From positions 6,825,001 through 6,889,000 of the forward strand of contig JAJFZO010000191.1 of NCBI GenBank assembly GCA_021397835.1: a stretch of 64,000 bases of DNA, given 5' to 3'. The notes beneath the pieces are model-generated. The model saw only the letters and a program-made list of their open reading frames with translations. It had not been told where the DNA came from and did not search any database. The translations under genes were made by a program, and so were the position numbers. This document shows positions 33,241 to 45,100 of this stretch, one piece after another. This DNA is from Moringa oleifera. Taxonomy: Eukaryota; Streptophyta; Magnoliopsida; Brassicales; Moringaceae. How positions within the stretch are numbered: the stretch's first letter is position 1; every line of letters begins with the position of its first letter.

Positions 33241-36159
33241 CTAGAAGAAAGACAATGTATATAGATGATTAATGAACAAGCTATAGGTATTTCTTATGTT
33301 TTCTGAATCACATCATTAATTGGATACCATATATATAGCTAGCTGTTGGGGTTTCTTCTTCCTCTTTACTTTTATTCTTTATACATTTGATCGTTGACCA
33401 AAGGTAGGTAAGTCTTAAATATCCTTGATGTTTCCTAAGGTTGAACAGACCGTTTGAGGTTCATCCTGTGCTCTTGTTCCATCGACCTACACAACCCATA
33501 TATTGCTTTTGACTAAATAAACAGTAATTAAGAAGTAAAACGCTTATAGGAAAGTACTCAGAAAATCCTAGTCGTCAAAACAATGACCAGAATATGTAGA
33601 TCAAAGGTCTAGTCAGGGACGCAAGTGGATGACGACGCACTCAGATATTTGTTTACTGAATTATTGGATTCTATGAAACTTACCCTGACAATGGATTAAT
33701 TGGACCCCAAACATTATCTTTGATTCTGTTAATTTTCTATGTTTCTTGAATGAATAAACTCATGTCATCATGTAATAAACTTTCTTGCACAAGCTCTTTT
33801 GTTTTAATCATCCATGTTTATAAGTTGTTGCATGCAGCCCACTAATTAATGTTCATGTAAATATGGGTCTATGCAAATATAACATACAGTAATGTACAGA
33901 CACGTATTTCTTGTCCCAATTGCCTATTTATGATATAAATCTAAGGTTACAACTTATTATAAAGTTTAGTAGTGGATCAAACGTCACAGGAGATAAAAGT
34001 CAAAGTTCCGTGTTGTTGATAAGGATGACATTAATTTATTTAACTAGCTAATCAAAGCCTATTTAATTAATCCTATTGTTTATCTTAAAATCATGATCTC
34101 CCTGCAAGCATGACTTGTAATTCTAGTGTGATTGCCCAACAAGACATGAAGTTAACAATATCCTTTTAGTTATGTTGTTGTAAAACTGATACTATCAAGG
34201 TCTTTATTATAGTGACATTATTTTCTATTTTTTAAATGTTACTAATTTTTTAATATTAAAATAAAATCCATCTACATACAAGTATTATAATAACATTTAA
34301 TAATTTTATTTATATACATAAGGCATGATTTTTGTATTATTATTTATTTTTAATCAGATAACGCCTTTGCAAGTCCAAGTTAGCGAGAAGATGAATGGAT
34401 TCGATCTGATTCATCAAATCATGATTCAAGTTCGATTCATAATAAAATTTAATAGTTTTTTTTCATAATAATAAGTTAGATTCAGTTCATTCATTAAAAA
34501 AAATATGTAGATGATTTACCTATAAGTTTTATCCATTAAATCGTATTAATAGGTTATTTTATTGAATTTTAAACTTACTATATTTAATGAATTTTAAATG
34601 GACAATATATGAGTTGATGAACAAAATTTTATACAAACCAACTTTAAAAAAAATAATATAAATAAATAAATCTTCATATAAAAATAAATATTAATAAAAA
34701 TGATATACAAAATTATTAAATTGATAGCTTCAAAATTTTAAAATATTAAATATATAATAAATTTAATACATTTTCAATATGTTATATTAAAATCAATAAA
34801 ATTGTGAGTAATGTATGTTGTTATGTAATTATAAGATAGAGTTTAAAGAATATTGATAGCACTTAATCAAAAGAATAAATATATTAATTTTATTTTTGTA
34901 TGATGAATTAACTTATAAAAAATATATATTATTGATTTTTTACTAATTAATTTATGTATTTATTAAATTTGTTATATAAATTTAATTAAATTTAAATAGA
35001 TTTAAAAAAATTGAATCCATCAAGCTGTTTTATTAAACTCAACAAATCGATTTATCTGATAATTTGTCTCAAAATTTAAAGCTTGTGATTCAATTCATTT
35101 AAAAATAAATGATTCTAACCTAACTTATTGAACAAATCAGATTAAAATTCATTAAACCCAACGAAGTGGAACAAGAATGAAGCTGACTTGCAAGATGTTA
35201 TACACCAAAAATGTCAACTTGATGGGCATATTCCAACCATAAAGTGTAAAAGTATACATATGACTTTGTGCAGTTCTTAGCATAAAAACAAGAAAAAGTT
35301 AATAATTTATCCTAATATCTCAAAATAAGTTAGAAGCAATTAATATTAATTAATAATTTTTTGTTATAAAAATTAATAAAGCTTTTGTTCATTTAAAAAA
35401 CAATTATATGAATAATTATTATATTAATTAAAATGAATTGAACAAATCAACTTTATTTATTAAATTTTATTATTATCTGTCTTTATTTATTAAAAACTTA
35501 ATAAAATATTCATATCAATAAACCGTCCTAATCTCTTTGGTGGAAATGTTTTCAAATTGCATTGGCAACAAATTGAACTCTTTTTTTTTTTAATTTTTTC
35601 AGGGACAGAGATATTTAAGGTCGTTAATAAAAACTAAAATTTCATTTTAGAGAACAAAAAAAAATGGAAGAAAAAAGAAAATACTGTCCAAGTTTTTATT
35701 TGGTTACTAGTATTATGAGTGAAAATAATATGGTTTTGCTTAGTAACTTGACTAAGAATTTCTAAATTGCGTTGGGCTCTTCATATTAAAAGTCAAGATC
35801 TCAAGATCTACTCATCTTCCAACAGCTAAGTCAAGCCTTCCCTCCAGCACTAGAACAGCAAAAACAGGCTACTTTTACCATTAATAAATTTGCTTCATTG
35901 ATCCACTGGCTATATGTTATGTATAATAGAGAATTTAGTTGTTGAGAGAAATTAAATTCTTGGGCAAGTTGTGCCACCAACTGGGCTGGTGATGAAGTAT
36001 GAAGTGTTAAATTTATTTGCTTCAATTCAATTGGCATTCCTTAAGAAAAGAGCACTGCCTAGCTACTTTCCTGAGTCTTTAAATGTCTAATCGTATATGA
36101 CTCATCATATTCTCATATTTATCAGAAAGAAACAAATCAGAAGCCAGTAAGAAAGCAAG
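33241..36159. other. Divergent spacer between PCR genes B and C
   Basis: This holds the upstream regions of two divergently transcribed genes. 34200-35480 is very AT-rich with repeated gattcaaattcatt-like phrases in both orientations at about 34390-34460 and 35060-35160. It may be a degenerate inverted-repeat element, but no clean ends or target duplication were found. No gene is seen. Confidence 0.45.
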
Positions 36160-37345
36160 ATGGGAAGAGTTCAAATGGCGAGCGCTCTTGACAACAGTCC
36201 TCAGTTGCAGCCTCAAATGCAAGCTTTCCCTTACCCGCTGCAGCCACAGATTAGTCCTGTCCAAAACGTCTCTTATGGCCAGCCTGAAAATTTTGCTATG
36301 GCTAACCATAACACTAATTGCTTGCAACCAGATGTCAATGTTGCAGCCATGCCACAATACCATCAAGTCAGTCCACTACAGATGCCACAAAGTTCTCCAA
36401 ACCCCCCTAATAGTGCTCCGATGGGTAATAATGCAGCAACTGCCATTCCCATGCAAACTGGGAAACGGACTTCGCTGCCTGTCAATGGCAGTAACATGAT
36501 AAATATGGTGCCTTGGACTACAGGGCTCTTCGACTGCATGGAAGATTCAAACTCTGGTATGCTTTACTATAAACCATTCTGGTTCAAAGATCAAGAACCT
36601 TTTTCAAGCAGAAAGAGATCGATATCATATGGAACTCATTAGGTTTTGAATAACACTTGCTTTGTTTTATGTTTACTTATCAATGTGATCCATAATTGGA
36701 ACTGATTAGGTTTTGATTTGCTTGTCATGTTGCAGCTCTCACCACAGCTTTATTCCCTTGTGTAACATTTGGACAGATCGCATATGTTTTGGGCGAGGGT
36801 CACACAAGTAATGTCATCAATAAATCTGTCCTAAATTCTTTGCTAATCTTTGGTAAAAGAATAAGTTCCACCTATTGATTGATATTTGACTTGATTGAAT
36901 TGAGAACTGATACAGCCTGCGCTACCAGCGGAATCATCTACGCTGCAGCACCTTGCTTGATGTCAGGCCTCTACCGGAGAAAGCTAAGGCAACGGTTTGG
37001 GTTAGTTGAGGCTCCTACATCAGATTGGATTGCTCATTCTTTATTTGAGCCTTGTGCTCTCTGTCAAGAATACCGCGAGCTCAAGAACCGTGGCATCGAT
37101 CCTGCTCTTGGTAAACACATTTTCCTATTTGTCATATATGTAACAAACTATGTGTGCAAGATATGATGATATAAAGCAACTGATTTAATTTTTCGTACAT
37201 TCTTAAGAGCAAAAATGAAAACAAAGACTGATCTTATATTATGTTTGCCATGTCATGTGTAGGATATCACGGAAATTTGAACAAAAACCAAGTTCACCAC
37301 AATGCAACTATAATGGTACCACCACTGAATCAAATGATGAACTGA
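36160..37345 (+). CDS. PLAC8/PCR family protein C, divergent, long Gln/Pro-rich N-terminus
   Basis: Four exons: 36160-36556, 36736-36807, 36916-37110, 37263-37345, giving 248 codons plus stop. Residues 1-115 are rich in Gln, Pro, Asn and Met without known domains. The PLAC8 domain begins WTTGLFDCMEDSNS at about residue 119. Exon 2 reads ALTTALFPCVTFGQIAYVLGE, followed by [58 protein letters not shown] and a short tail ending LNQMMN. The cysteine-rich CCxxxxCPC motif is reduced to ALTTALFPC, so two of its three cysteines of the pattern are lost. A second ATG at residue 6 (MASALD) is a possible start. Exon 2 keeps the family length of 72 nt. It lies 456 bases upstream of gene D, in the same direction. 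Confidence 0.88.
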
Positions 37346-37801
37346 TCAAACGAGTTGCTGCGAAACTTGAATGCCCCAGAAGAAGATATATGCTTGGGTT
37401 CACAGGCCAAATAGGTCAGCTCGCGAAGACATCCAGTTTTGTGATTGATTCTGAAGTCTTCCACATTTTTTTTTTACCAATTAAATATAATTTTTCTGCG
37501 ATGGCATTTCCATTGATTCTTGGAAGTGACAGGTCCACAAATGTTGCATCTGAATATTGAAGGAAATAATACTCATTGCCGTAATGAGACATCCGTGATA
37601 TGTTTATGTTTTTACACAAAGTGAAAATTAAGGAAAGGAAATAGTAAAATGGAATGAAGAAAAAGTTGGCAGGTCCCAAGAAAACCGAATTAAACGGTTT
37701 CTCCATTCGTGTTTCTTGAAGAGGCACGTTCCTTGGCAATCTCTGATTTAAAGACCAAACTGAAAACTCTCATCACAGACCTTCCCCATGTCTCTTTCAC
37801 C

Positions 37802-38785
37802 ATGTATCCTTCAAATGCTAATGACTACCAAGACCAGCAGGCATCTTTGGAACCATCTGCGCCACCATGCGAACCACCACCACAACCGCAGCCACTTTAC
37901 ACGCAGTCAACTACGGCCCCTAGCGTGCCAGTGTGCACTGTGACAAATCAGACAAATCCTCCAGCCAGTCGTGACATTGGTCCCCATGGACCCGTGCCTT
38001 GGTCAACTGGTCTTTGTGATTGTTGCAAAGATGTTAAAAGTTGTAGGTCTATTTAATTCGTTGATCTTTTATTTTCAAGGCCACTTCTCTTCCGAACCCG
38101 GTAAAGTGTATACATATATATATCTTATGTAGGTTGCTTGACGTGCTGGTGTCCTTGCATTACGTTCGGACGCATTGCAGAAATTGTTGACAGAGGATCA
38201 ACTTGTAATTAGTTCTAACCGAGAAATATTGGGTTTTGGTTTCCATTTTTGCTCTTGTATGTAATTGAATTCACCAAGTACCAACATAAGGCATGGATTA
38301 ATGTTGCAGCATGTGGAGTAAGTGGAGCTCTATACACATTGATATTGTTCGTGACTGGTTGCACGTGTTTATACTCATGCTTTTGTCGATCCAAGCTAAG
38401 GGGACAGTATTTCTTGGAGGAGAGCCCGTGCACGGATTGCTGTATCCATTGCTGCTGTGAAGAATGTGCACTGTGTCAAGAGTATAGAGAACTCAAGAGC
38501 CAGGGCTTTGACATGTCTATAGGTCTTATCTCTCTCCCCTCTTGATAAAGAACCCTTCTACTCGGTTGTATTGGAAGAAATTCATATCACGCCCTTTATT
38601 GATTTATTAAATTTATAGATATGTAGATTAATCAACACAAATATAAATATGTATATAACTCTTTGTATGTTCTAATTCAACTTACTTTGCTGTTTCTAAA
38701 TGGAACAGGGTGGCATGGAAACATGGAAAGGCAGAAAAGACTAGCTGGACTGGCCCCTACAGTTGAAGGAGGCATGGCTCGCTAG
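37802..38785 (+). CDS. PCR: PLAC8/PCR family protein D (PCR2-like, canonical motif)
   Basis: Four exons: 37802-38042, 38133-38204, 38310-38522, 38709-38785, giving 200 codons plus stop. The N-terminus [18 protein letters not shown] leads into a Pro-rich stretch. The PLAC8 domain starts at about residue 67: WSTGLCDCC, then [100 protein letters not shown] and METQ-like MERQKRLAG. The full CCxxxxCPC motif and the dense cysteine run are those of the PCR subgroup linked to metal export at the plasma membrane in Arabidopsis and other plants; that function is by family only. The reading frame is open upstream of the ATG but has no earlier ATG. It is the most canonical of the four cluster members. 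Confidence 0.92.
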
Positions 38786-40965
38786 TTCGAAAGACCTTAC
38801 TCATTCAAGCCCGAAATTGTAGTATGCATTAATTTGAATGTCAACCGTTTTGATCTAGTGTGCAAATTTCTGATAATCCCCCTCAAATTATGTAGGAATT
38901 TGTTGTCCAGGGTCCAAAAGTTCAATTTGACGGATTTCATTACATAAATGTACACAATGTTCCTTGTAGCATGTTTGATACGAGAAGCTTGATAATACAC
39001 TAATACAAACACTGTTACTAGTTATTTGCTCAAGAAAGACCCAGAAGCACATCAATTAACCAGAGACCATCTTCACAACACAAAATCACATTTTAACACA
39101 GTAGGAACTTTGAGATTTCTAAAGGATTTGTGTTGATAAAAGATAAAAGCTAAAGAAACTTCTGAAGATTAATTGAAAGTGACTGATAACTCTGACAAGA
39201 GTTGTTTTATGACATTCTGACCATCACACATGTTTCTGTCAGAATCAAAATATCTCGGGACCAAAAAAGAACTCAGATCAAGATTTTTATTCTTTATACA
39301 ATTAAAGAGTGGGATGTTCATGCTTTCATTTTCCTTTCTCCTTTCATAATCTTATCTGCTTTGGGATGCAACTGGGGAGGTATCAAAGAATGAGGAAAAA
39401 GCAGGGAATGTCTGAAGAATAAAGATATGTAGCTGTGCCCATTTGCATCAGCCCCCCAACCATATCTTTAACTTTCCTTTTTGCCTTCTTCCTTCTTTCT
39501 TGCTAATGAATTTTCTTTCTGTATGGTTTTAACATCCCATTTTCATCGATCCATAAACTTTTTGGGTAGAGAAAACTTTTTCCTTATAAAGCTTTGGTCT
39601 CTTTATTATCCCCTGTTTAATATGAAAGTTTTGAGAGAAGTCACTGTTAACATTAGCGATACCCACCCAACTCAAAGTCAGAAGGTGATCAGTTTGGGAC
39701 ACCTGAGCAGTTGATTTTGGACTAAATATTATATCCTATGGATATAAAACTATAAGCATGAATGTGACTCAAATGATACATTGAAGCTACACAACCCAAA
39801 GCCTTTGACCAATTATCTCTTGCAGAAACCCATTGTGGGTCTGAAAAAGGTAAGACCACTAAGCCAACAAAGCATGTTCCATGGTAGCCCTGGAAACAGG
39901 GAGAGGGGCCTCCCCTTTTATATGAAACTGAAAGTAGAAAAGCTAACACTATGAGCTAGTTTTCCAAAAGCAACAGCGCAAGTTTGTCTGAGATATCTAA
40001 AGTCCACTGAGTTGGAGGAAACACCCTGAACGCCCTCCTCTAAATTCGGTGGAACATGAGCCAAACACTAGCTAAGCTTTGAAAAGATGTTATTGGGGGG
40101 CAACCTAAAGTTAGGTTTCATTGTGTTTTGACCAAAAACATGCCTTGCTTCTCAAAATGAGAACAAAATCATGCCGCATTGTCTAAAGATGCATGTATAT
40201 TTCTTAGGCTAGTGCGGACCATAAATATCACAGTGGTAATCCAGCATAAGTCAACTTTGACCCTCAAATTAAAGCCTTAATCTTACCTCTTAAGTGGGTC
40301 CCTTCCGATTAAAGATATCATCCATGATTTCCACATAATCATATTAAATGACTTCAGATGCTTGTAGATTGGTGTTTTTGGCTACTGGTGTTAATGGGTT
40401 GACGGTCTCATTTACCGTGATGGAGTGACCAAAATGCTTAAATGATTCTTCCATGGAATTTATTACGCCCAACCACTAATGTCCCATTTGTTATGCAGCC
40501 TTAATTTATATTTAATACTGATTTCTATGGCATATTCCATATGACAATGTTGACATGTTCTTCCTTCTGGTGTTTTCAGTTCATATTCCTTCCAATGAGA
40601 AAACTTTGTTTACTTGTTTTTTGAACGTCTACCGACCAAGGGAAGAAAACCCAATGAGAGTTGGTAGAATTGTGGTTTGCTGCGGCCATGGAAGTCACAA
40701 TGATCCACCTAGTGCATGCCAACAAAGCCTTGATATAACTTTGACTTAAGAGGCATCAGCTATAATCGGCTGAAAAGGTCGCCATCAAACTTGGAAATGC
40801 AAAGGCATGCAAGCGGCAGCCCCAATCCTTCCTATTTTGAATCCACGTGAAGAAGACAGGTGGCCGGTGCCCAATTGCCCACTTGGCGTTACAAGATAAA
40901 ATGCATTCTTCTTCCCCTTCGATGCGCTTTCTGCCTCTACGGCTCTACCTATCCTTCCCTTTTCC
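38786..40965. other. Intergenic spacer, PCR D to carboxylesterase
   Basis: The first few hundred bases are the 3' flank of PCR gene D. The remainder has only short unrelated open frames and no recognised repeat. The last 300 bases are promoter of the carboxylesterase gene. Confidence 0.5.
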
Positions 40966-40970
40966 TTTCC

Positions 40971-40978
40971 TATATAAA
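40971..40978 (+). promoter_or_regulatory. TATA box of the carboxylesterase gene
   Basis: tatataaa sits in a pyrimidine-rich context 106 bases before the ATG, leaving room for a leader of about 75 bases. It is the best-formed TATA box seen in the window. Confidence 0.7.
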
Positions 40979-41083
40979 GAAGTCCAAGGAACACACAATA
41001 TGTAGCCAAAACTAAAATCCCAAGCCTAGTGTCTCTCTTTGGTCTTTTATTCATTTAGCTGACTTTTTGTGAGAAAAAGAGGA

Positions 41084-42124
41084 ATGGCTGCCACTGCCCT
41101 CGATCCAAGTCTAAGCCTGCAAATGGGTAGAGAACCGAACAAACATGGAGCAGTGATAGAAGAAATTGGGGGCCTCGTTAGAGTTTACAAAGATGGCTAT
41201 GTGGAGAGACCCCAGATCATTCCTTGTGTCTCAAGCTCATTGGCTCCGGAGCTGGGTGTGACATCAAGAGACATAGTTATCAGCATCTTCACAAACACTT
41301 GGGCACGATTTTATGTCCCAAGAAACCATGGAACTAATCTCCCTTTGGTTGTTTATTTCCATGGAGGTGGCTTTTCTGTTGGATCAGCTTCTTGGAGTTG
41401 CTACCATGAGTTCCTAGCAAGACTGGCGGCTAAAGCAGGTTGTGTAATCATGTCTGTTGATTATCGTTTAGCCCCCGAAAATCCTCTTCCGGCTGCCTAT
41501 GAAGATGGATTAAAGGCCTTACTGTGGCTAAAGCAACAATCAGTGAGTGGACCTAATGGTGATAATTGGTGGTGTAGACACTGCAACTTCTCTAGCGTCT
41601 TTTTAGCTGGTGATAGTGCTGGTGCCAATATAGCCTACAATGTGGCGACAAGACTTGGCACCAATAATGAACACCAAGTAATGGCCTTGAAGCCTTTAAC
41701 TCTCAAGGGCATTATCTTAATACAACCATTTTTTGGTGGAGAGGCACGTACGAGTTCTGAGAAGCATATGGTGCAGCCCCCTCGCTCCGCCTTGAGTTTG
41801 GCTGCATCCGACACCTATTGGCGATTAGCTTTACCGCGCGGCTGTAATCGTGACCATCCATGGTGCAACCCAACAGCAAAGGGGTCCATAAAATTAGTGG
41901 AGCTGAGGAAGTTGGCTGCCATGGTGTGCATATCGGAGACAGACATATTGAGAGATAGGAACTTGGAGTTTTGTGCTGCTTTGGCAAGAGCGGGCAATAG
42001 AGTGGAGCATGTGGTGTACAAAGGTGTAGGCCATGCGTTCCAGGTTCTTAGTAAGTCTCAGCTCTCACAAACACGAACTCAAGAGATGATGTCTCATATC
42101 AAGGCCTTTATCAATCAACCGTGA
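41084..42124 (+). CDS. CXE: Carboxylesterase (CXE / GID1-like alpha/beta hydrolase)
   Basis: A single uninterrupted frame of 346 codons plus stop. ATG at 41084 is chosen because the frame upstream has only a GTG and homologues begin MAATALDPSLSLQ. It is an alpha/beta-hydrolase-3 protein (PF07859) of the hormone-sensitive-lipase type. The oxyanion motif HGGGF is at residues 93-97 and the nucleophile motif GDSAG at 176-180 with Ser178. The catalytic Asp in SETDILRDRN is near 287 and the catalytic His in GVGHAF near 317. With all three catalytic residues present it should be an active esterase and not a GID1 receptor, which lacks the His. The YRLAPENPLPAAYEDG block is typical of plant CXEs. The N-terminal text most resembles the CXE6/CXE17 type. 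There is no signal peptide, so it is probably cytosolic. The substrate is unknown. Confidence 0.93.
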   Translation: MAATALDPSLSLQMGREPNKHGAVIEEIGGLVRVYKDGYVERPQIIPCVSSSLAPELGVTSRDIVISIFTNTWARFYVPRNHGTNLPLVVYFHGGGFSVGSASWSCYHEFLARLAAKAGCVIMSVDYRLAPENPLPAAYEDGLKALLWLKQQSVSGPNGDNWWCRHCNFSSVFLAGDSAGANIAYNVATRLGTNNEHQVMALKPLTLKGIILIQPFFGGEARTSSEKHMVQPPRSALSLAASDTYWRLALPRGCNRDHPWCNPTAKGSIKLVELRKLAAMVCISETDILRDRNLEFCAALARAGNRVEHVVYKGVGHAFQVLSKSQLSQTRTQEMMSHIKAFINQP

Positions 42125-45100
42125 CATCCTCTCTTTCTCTTACAAAACATACACACAGATATTATTGTCCTAAACACAGAAGAACTCTTATCATGTCAAC
42201 TCAGTGTTCCTTTCATGAGAAAAGTAGGGTTACAGCACGCAAACACACCTCAAAATACATAATGTGAGTGATGGTGCGGGTGCAGTTGCTAGTGCATGTC
42301 TTAACTGTGTTTGTACATACTATACTGTAATAGAAATCAATGGTTTCCAATGAACTGAAAAGCATCGTCTATAGTTTAATGGGGTTCACTTCTCATTATT
42401 GTTGGAACTGTACTGAATGTGACTCATGGCCCTTCAAAAAATCACCCATTTGGTAATTGGTGGAGAGACAAATCAACCAAGTTAGTGTTGGTTACTCATG
42501 AGATTCTTTTTCTTTACTTTCTTTTTCGTTTTAGCTTTTCTATTGAAAGGGAAGGAAACAGAGAGAAATTGCAAGACTGCACTCTGTAGTAGCATTGGGA
42601 CGTGGCCGGAGATGCACTTGTAAGCTGTAACATCAAAGACAGCTGATTGTCTGAATGATTCCGTCCTTTTCTTTTTCTCCATTCCATTTTTTAAAAGACA
42701 ACTCTTTTTTTTTGTTTTCCTTTTCTTCCTTTTTCCTTTTGTGGTGTTTTCATATTTCTACTAAGATCCTACCATGACTGTATTGCTTCAAAGGTTATTT
42801 GGGTAGCTGCAGTGTCATTGAAATGAAATCCCTTAATTCTTAACTTAATTCTAGTATTTTAACTCGCTTTATGAAAGAGACTATCAAACCCGGGTTCACA
42901 TATGACAGTACTACTTTGATGATGTGCAACGAGAAAGTATAGGTATCTTTCATTTGTGTTTCATGCATAGCACACATGTCCAATGTTATTTAGAGAATGA
43001 AAACATTTAAGAAGTTACTAATGCAACAGATGTTATATACGTGCATGTTGATATCTTAACGATCTTAATTAACTAGTACCTCTAAAGTTAAAGACAGGCA
43101 TAAATTCACTTTGCCAAGTGATGTGATCTACTTATTCCCAGGATGAAAAATGTACATAACGGAAAACTCATAGATTTTCTAATAATGTTTCCCCTAGATG
43201 TTAATACAAAAGGATGCAACAATTTTAAGTCAAATTAGCAATAACAAGAACAATTCAATTGAACATCTTTTAGGATCCCTGACAAGAGAGCTGAGTGATA
43301 GATCGAGGGATAAGTGACAACACCATCACATTACATCACTAATATTTGGAATTTGTTAGCCAATCATAAGTTAATTCTTGGGATTAAGAAGATCCCAGAC
43401 TAATCAATGAATTGGTATTAAAGCTTAGATTTCAACAATCCCACAACCCAATAACATAGAGAAACGAGTTATTGCTTCAACAACCAATAGTCTGATTTAT
43501 ATGAGAAAATTACTAGGTTATCCCACATTATCAATTGTAAAGAGAGTAAGTGATCAGTTTATAAGTGTTAACTTTTAATTTCAAACAGACTCAAAATCAC
43601 CAAACAAATTTCATATTATTCAGAGAGATATTACTCTTGTGAATTTGAATTAAAAAATGACATAAAATCGATTCATTTTCAACGCCATGCATACATAGTT
43701 AGCATATTCATCAGAGTTAGAAAGTTCAGTCAGATCTTTTATCAAATTCACGATAACACTTAACATATTCCGCTATTGTTTTATATATCATATTCAATGG
43801 AACTACCAAATATACATTTCTTTCTTTGCCTTTCAAGGAACTATGTATAAGGTTTGTCATGTGTACCTACAGCTCAATTATAAGATAAAAATATGTTAGC
43901 TATATATATCCATAGGCAACATTCTCTTCTCTGTGATTGAATGTTAATGCCTGCATCAATAAATTAAAGTCTTATCTTTACATTGGTGCTCAGGTATAGA
44001 TTTTGACTTTAACACCACATGTGAAACTCGCAATGACGTAAGCTGCTGGTGAAGGCATAACGCCACCCTCGATTATGACCATGAAGGCTCGAGGTCGAGG
44101 CCCTCTAAGATCTCATTGTTGTCATCCTCCTGTGAAGCGAATTCCTCATAAGTTCTTGCTCAAATGAGTGTTCCAAATGACTTAAATGGTACTTGCCTGC
44201 ACAAAGCAGCAAAAAGTGCATGTTACATTAATACATGCTAATGTAAAAGTGCTCATATCTATAGCACTGAAAGCAGTAACAGTCAAGAACCTATATCTCA
44301 AGTAGCTCACCACAACTACTTGAGATAATTATAACCATTTTTGAGAAAAAACAACCTTGGATATAGTAATCTGAATAACTTGAATCTTAATTGTTATAAA
44401 TAATGTAACTTAGATTCTATTTATTAAATTTATCTTTGATAAGGATAGATTACTCTTTATTTTAATAAAGTAGTTTAATTTCATGCAAATAGAATGTACG
44501 TATAAACGTATGTAATCACTGTTTGTCATGTATTATGATGCAAGTGATAACAAATACGAAACCCTAACTTTCTTCTTCTTTTTATACTTTAATCTTTAAT
44601 CTTCATAGATGCAAACGTTTTACAAACTTTTCTTAAACTCATAAGAATGCAAGGAAAAATGATACATGAGCAAAAATAAAGTGAAGATGATTATGGTGGA
44701 GAAGGTGGATGATTTCACCTGCAGAGACTTGCAGTACAACGAGCTGCAATCGCTAATTAAGTTTATTTTCAGCATCTTCTTCTTTTTTGGCAGTCTCAAT
44801 CTTTGATGTCTTTGGTTGCAGTGCAAGATGAAGATTTTAAGGTGAGTTATTTGTGCATGAAACAGCACATTAACAGTGTTTTTATAGGGAGAGAAGGAGA
44901 TATATGAGGTTAAACGGCAATAATTTTGGTGGTTGGAATCATTGGTGAGCAACCAGTCTGAGGTACACAATGCTTCAACCCCCAAAATCTACCCTACTTA
45001 ATTTAGGCCAGGGCAACCCACTTTGGATAGTTCACAGGCTTAAGTACACTGCATTTGTTAGTTGAGCCTAGCCCTTGATAAATGAAGCCATGCTTGATTT

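Noticed and set aside
34370..35215. Possible MITE between PCR genes B and C
   Set aside because: Only a 7-base inverted match (gcaagtc) and loose inverted AT-rich phrases were found, with no target duplication; not listed as a mobile element.
41069..41083. Five-residue N-terminal extension of the carboxylesterase
   Set aside because: It would start at GTG; the ATG at 41084 matches the family start MAATALDPS.
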